A stretch of 64,000 nt of DNA, from contig OZ036005.1 of assembly GCA_964035015.1 (NCBI GenBank), forward strand, positions 15,480,658 to 15,544,657. The letters run 5' to 3'. The stretch comes from Corallium rubrum. Its lineage: Eukaryota > Cnidaria > Anthozoa > Scleralcyonacea > Coralliidae. Each line of letters starts with the position of its first letter. Positions within the stretch are counted from its first letter, which is position 1. Below, piece by piece: positions 60,313 through 64,000 of the stretch. Below the pieces are notes generated by a model. It was not told the origin of the DNA. It was given only the letters and a program-made list of their open reading frames with translations, and searched no databases. A program made the translations under genes and the position numbers.

Positions 60313-60939
60313 ATGGTTGCCACTAAAAGGTGCGCTTGGGGTACGTGTAAAAATGATTCACGTTATCCAGGGCGTATGGTGAACAATTGTAACGCCGATT
60401 TGATTTCGTTTATCCACTTTCCTGGTTCAAAGAGGCGCGGAGAGAAGCGCAAGCGATGGATTGATGCGTGTCGGCGCGGAGATTCTTCCGTTTGTTCGAA
60501 AGATAGTTTCATCTGCAGTCTGCATTTTGTTGGCGAAAATGGACCCACAGTTGAACATCCCGACCCCATACCAGCAACAGCAAGTAAAGAACTGGTAAGT
60601 TTATTCATATTGTGATATTTCAGAGGACAAAATTTGCGCGTTTACAAAATGTACCCTTTCGTGTTCATTCGTGATTTGTACCGACACAAAGGTCACTAAT
60701 ACTATAAGAGGCCTCGTCAATAAATGACAGACAGAGAAATCTGCAGCAAGCGCTTTACTTTTACTTTCGTATCCACTGAGCGGAGCTGGCAAGAGCGAAA
60801 AAGAAATATCCGTGACACATCCTTTCTTCGTTTATCGAAAATGCTGGTACAAAGCAACCGTGCGAGACGATTATTTTTAGCGAAAACCAAGATAGTCAAG
60901 ATGAAACGCAATCTGGAGAACAACAAGAAAGCAACTCAG
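60313..60939 (+). CDS. THAP domain protein, left arm (two exons traced)
   Basis: Exon 60313-60594 (donor gtaagt) encodes a THAP zinc finger: C-x4-C near the start (KRCAWGTCKND), a PG...F-type middle (FIHFPGS), the RWIDACRR helix and the C-x2-H pair (ICSLHF). THAP domains bind DNA and are found in P-element transposases and host regulators. A second exon at 60781-60939 (acceptor actgag, donor gtagga) is in phase and gives a basic 53-residue stretch (RSWQERKRNIRD...KKATQ). Later exons are not clear. Candidate ORFs at 61465-61755 and 62021-62155 have no recognised motif. Confidence 0.75.
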
Positions 60940-61063
60940 GTAGGAATTTTACTCACCAAAAATGATTCCAATTCTGATACAGTCTTATTTACATATGTAA
61001 TGTTGAACTTTTCAGACCCCCCTCGAGCTTTATGATGACTGTATGCTACAGTACAATAGTTTA

Positions 61064-61209
61064 TAAGGCGGTTTTCCACTAGGCGAAAAATGTCGCGCGA
61101 AACGACATTTTCTTTTGTCTCGCAAGCTCTCGAGTAGAACTAATTAGCCAAGACAAAAGTGAAATGTCGAGTCGGTCGACAAATGTCGTCTAGTGGAAAA
61201 CCGCCTTTA
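61064..61209. mobile_element. 'ttttccactaggcga' MITE inside the THAP element
   Basis: Ends taaggcggttttccactagg and ctagtggaaaaccgccttta. The core has cttttgtctcgcaagctct and agaactaatt, shared with 45040-45194. Confidence 0.85.
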
Positions 61210-61225
61210 GGGAGATAGTTTATAA

Positions 61226-61434
61226 CTCATTCCTGTCCGAAGGCTTTCCCAGAGGTGAATAAAATCGTCTGGCGTTAGCCAGAATAAAATACCAAAAACC
61301 AATTCGGACAGGAAAGAGTTAGGGAGATAGTTTATAACTCATTCCTGTCCGAGGGCTTTCCCAGAGGTGAATAAAATCGTCTGGTGTAATAGCCAGAATA
61401 AAATACCAAATACTAAATCGGACAGGAAAGAGTA
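61226..61434. repeat. Two tandem 'cctgtccga' MITEs inside the THAP element
   Basis: Both read ataactcattcctgtccga to tcggacaggaaagagt, with gaataaaatcgtctgg inside. They are in opposite orientation to the copies at 57 kb. A short direct repeat, agggagatagtttataactc, precedes each. Confidence 0.87.
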
Positions 61435-62660
61435 GTTACATGCAGTAATTGTTTCTGGCAAGAGTTGAAGATACAAATAGAACCTCGAATAGAACAATTC
61501 ATTATACTGGACTACTGGTGCGTATATTTTTGTCCACCTATTCTAGACTTGTTTATTTTAATGTGCAAAGAAATGAAAGAATGTCTTAAGACAGTTTTTG
61601 ACTTAATTAAAGATAAAGCAAGTCGAGTCCATGCTTGGAAGGGTACACGAAAAACAAGAGTAGTACCAATTCATAGCAAGCATTTGAAGGTAAAAATATT
61701 AAACCTTTCTTATATTAAATTGAGAAAAATTACTGATTCTTTTCATGTTACGTAATTATTGTGTATTATTTATTTTGCCTTATTAATATAATTTATTAAA
61801 TCACAAATATTTGTTGATAAAATGCAATTGGTTTGTTCTCTTAATAGCAAAAATACAGCCTAACCAAACTGAATCCTAGAGAACAATTTATTTTTACATT
61901 AATTCGACTCCGAAGAAATATAAGTATTGTGATGTTATCAGATATTTTTGGAATATCACCTTAGTACTGGTAGTAGAATCTTCATCACATGCATGGGTGC
62001 TATTTCTGATTAAAGAGATAATGTTTCTTCTGCCATTCTCAACAATCAATGATCTGGATGGAATTAAAAAGTCAAAGGAACTTGAAAGTATCGAAAACCT
62101 CCAAGCCATTATTGATACAGTTAAAAAAATTAAATGTAAATTGTATTTAAAATAAATTAGTAGCAGAAATACATAACATTTGCTGGGCCAGGCATACCGA
62201 TAATTGATATTACTGTATTAGTTTAATTGATAATATAAATATTACTCAGGTACAAATATATAGCTATAGATGAAACTGATTTCAGTTCTGGTAAATTCCA
62301 TATCAAAGAGTCCATCACTATTCACTAATATATGCCTTAAATCGTATTATATGTTAAAGACTGCGTTTCATCTTGGTTTTCACTAAAAATAATCGTCTCG
62401 CACGGTTACTTTGTACCACCACTGACATTTCTTCTTCGCTCTTGCCAGCTCCGCTCAGTGGATACGAAAGTAAAAGTAAAGCGTTTGCTGCAGATTTCTC
62501 ATCAACAAGACGAGGCCTCTTGACTTAAGTAAGTGACCTTCGTGTCGGCGGTTTTCTTTGTACGTATATCTACAAATCACGGACACTGATCATGAAAGGG
62601 TACATTTTGTAAATGCGCAAATTTTGTCCTCTGAAATATCACAATGATGAATAAACTTAC

Positions 62661-62936
62661 CAATTCTTTACTTGCTGTCACTGGTATGGGGTCGCGAACT
62701 GTGGGTCCATTTTCGCCAACAAAATGCATACTACAGATGAAACTATCTTTCGAACAAACGAAAGAATCGCCGCGCCGACACGTATCAATCCATCGCTTGC
62801 GCTTTTCTCCGCTCCTCTTTGAACCAAGAAAGTGGATAAACGAAATTAAATCGGCGTTACAATTTTTCACCATACGCCCTGGATAACGTGAATCGTTTTT
62901 ACACGTACCCCAAACGCACCTTTTAGTGGTAACCAT
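62661..62936 (-). pseudogene. THAP exon, right arm copy
   Basis: An intact 92-codon THAP exon (KRCVWGTCKND...ICSMHF) with the same donor position as the left arm. The partner exon (about 62400-62460) has lost about 40 bases and runs into a stop, so this copy is broken. Confidence 0.75.
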
Positions 62937-63053
62937 GTTGTACTCTTATTAGAACTGTTTGTTCGAATTTTAAGCTTGTACGAACTTTGGGTGTTTGTTT
63001 ACATTTTTGGTCACGTGTCACTACACGTGTTTCTAGTGTCGAAAAGGTCAATT

Positions 63054-63410
63054 TGTTTAAAGCTTGCCTGCGTCGTGCATGGGTCTATGCAACTCTGGAG
63101 ACTTACACTAGATGAAAGAGCATGAAATTCTCCACAATATATGTAAATTTAAAAAAATCGTATAGAATAGCGGCTGAGCAAAATTGTACTTTTTCTGATG
63201 TAAGCTGAAACATGCAAGGCAACCCCCGTCAGTCATATTAATAACGCCGCGCCGCAATTTGTTTAAAGCTTGCCTATACATCGTCCATGGGTCTTTGCTA
63301 CTCTGGAGACTCTCACTAGATTAAAGAGCATGAAATGCTGTACAAGATATGTTAATTTGAAGAAATCCCATAGAATAGCACCTGAGAAAATTGTGTATTT
63401 GTATGATCTT
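63054..63410 (-). repeat. Repeat R2 units, right of the THAP element
   Basis: Two minus-oriented units (tgtttaaagcttgcctgcgt, caacccccgtcagtc, ccgcgccgcaatttg). The first is the other half of the unit cut at 60199. Confidence 0.85.
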
Positions 63411-63637
63411 CTGTTATAGCGACCACCTGATGAATATGGAGATAACTTCGCAATAACTGTGTTTTGGAAATTTAGTCACTTGTTCCCATCCACCAAACTG
63501 ACAGACGTCATGTTATCGAGAAACGTCGCGGCACACTCGGAATAGCCTCTCGAAGTCGAATCTCGATATAAACAGCAACGATTTTGCCATTTTGGTCGAC
63601 GTAGAACCTCTGGCAATCGAGAAAGAAAAGGACAAAG

Positions 63638-64000
63638 ATGACAAAAAATGTGTTTGGTCAATCGTGGAAGAAAAGCGATATTGTTTTGCTTGTCAACTAC
63701 AAGGTTGAGTTACATTGTCATCGTTCGATCTTATGTCTACAATCACCAGTATTCGAAGCCATGCTTAATGGAGCTTTCAAAGAGGCCACACAACGCACAA
63801 TAGAATTAAAAGATGAAGATCCCGAAGAAATGACGGATTTCTTAAAGCTTTTATACCCATATGAAATGTTCGATTATCCTTTGAATTCCAAAAATGTGTT
63901 GGCGATGCTGAAGCTTGCTGATAAATACCAAATTGATGCCGTTTTAAAGCAGTGTTTCTCTTGCTGCAACACCAGTGTTACGAAAGAGAATGCCTTAAAA
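63638..64000 (+). CDS. BTB/POZ domain protein, 5' part (runs off the window)
   Basis: 121 codons are open to the window end. A BTB fold signature is clear: SDIVLLV, then ELHCHRSILCLQSPVFEAML, then AFKEATQRTIELKDEDPEEM, then FLKLLYPYE and MLKLADKYQIDAVLKQC. BTB domains form dimers and often recruit Cullin-3 for ubiquitination. The following domains (MATH, BACK, Kelch) are beyond the window, so the subtype is unknown. The ATG at 63638 is the first in frame and lies just before the domain. Confidence 0.85.
   Translation, partial: MTKNVFGQSWKKSDIVLLVNYKVELHCHRSILCLQSPVFEAMLNGAFKEATQRTIELKDEDPEEMTDFLKLLYPYEMFDYPLNSKNVLAMLKLADKYQIDAVLKQCFSCCNTSVTKENALK

Larger units (their letters stand above)
60200..63049. 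mobile_element. 2.85-kb THAP-encoding element with long inverted ends
   Basis: The ends gactttttcgacactagaaa and ttctagtgtcgaaaaggtc are inverted. The arms (about 60200-60930 and 62390-63049) are near copies, each with a THAP exon in opposite orientation. It is flanked by aatt at 60196-60199 and 63050-63053. Removing it restores an R2 unit (gccgcaatttgtttaaagc). The centre has no transposase core that I recognise. It may be a non-autonomous relative of a THAP-bearing (P-like) transposon. The 4-5 bp target duplication does not match the 8 bp of P elements. Confidence 0.8.

Noticed and set aside
61465-62155. Transposase core in the THAP element
   Set aside because: Two modest ORFs have no recognised DDE or RNase-H motif, so I do not claim a transposase.

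Overview
This is animal nuclear DNA. It is AT-rich and intron-containing, with GT-AG splice sites, and it is crowded with transposons, palindromic MITE-like elements and satellites. The repertoire is CR1/L2-type LINEs, a BEL/Pao retrotransposon, a 5S-rRNA-derived SINE, a stand-alone P2X7-type intracellular domain, THAP and BTB genes, and a KDZ-type (HMGXB3-like) protein. It fits a cnidarian, perhaps an anthozoan, best; that assignment is inference from gene families, not from a species marker.

Layout. 0-5 kb: a decayed CR1-like LINE (LINE-A) split by two later insertions, one of them a ~1.95 kb palindrome. 5-8.6 kb: a LINE with an open ORF1-free endonuclease/RT frame (LINE-C), ending in a ~400 bp (TCTA)n tract. 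8.65-10.1 kb: minisatellites. 10.77-11.57 kb: a two-exon P2X7-C-terminal-like gene. 11.6-15.2 kb: a broken L2/CR1 LINE (LINE-B). 15.2-19.7 kb: a non-coding repeat, then a 5'-truncated BEL/Pao element with its 3' LTR. 19.7-25 kb: SINE fragment and palindromes. 25-41.3 kb, minus strand: a series of exons that I joined by hand. They encode C2H2 fingers, a SWIM-like finger, KDZ-type domains and a complete ubiquitin-specific protease (USP, peptidase C19). Then, as the same gene or the next gene, follow a complete Ulp1/SENP protease (C48) and an F-box. Most introns carry mobile elements. 41.4-45.2 kb: palindromes and a ~1.3 kb tandem duplication. 45.2-50.2 kb: about 53 copies of a 92-bp satellite. 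50.2-50.6 kb: a G-tract/T-tract minisatellite. 51.1-53.2 kb: a two-exon zinc-finger/cysteine-rich gene. 53.2-60.2 kb: palindromes, microsatellites and dispersed repeats. 60.2-63.05 kb: a 2.85 kb THAP-encoding inverted-repeat element inserted cleanly into a repeat unit. 63.6 kb to the end: the start of a BTB-domain gene.

The most interesting item is the 25-41 kb locus. One strand carries a DNA-binding/transposase-like module, a deubiquitinase, a SUMO/NEDD8-type protease and an F-box (E3 ligase adaptor) in a row. Second is a set of internal 'empty site' comparisons: repeat copies within the window show exactly where younger elements landed and with what target duplications.
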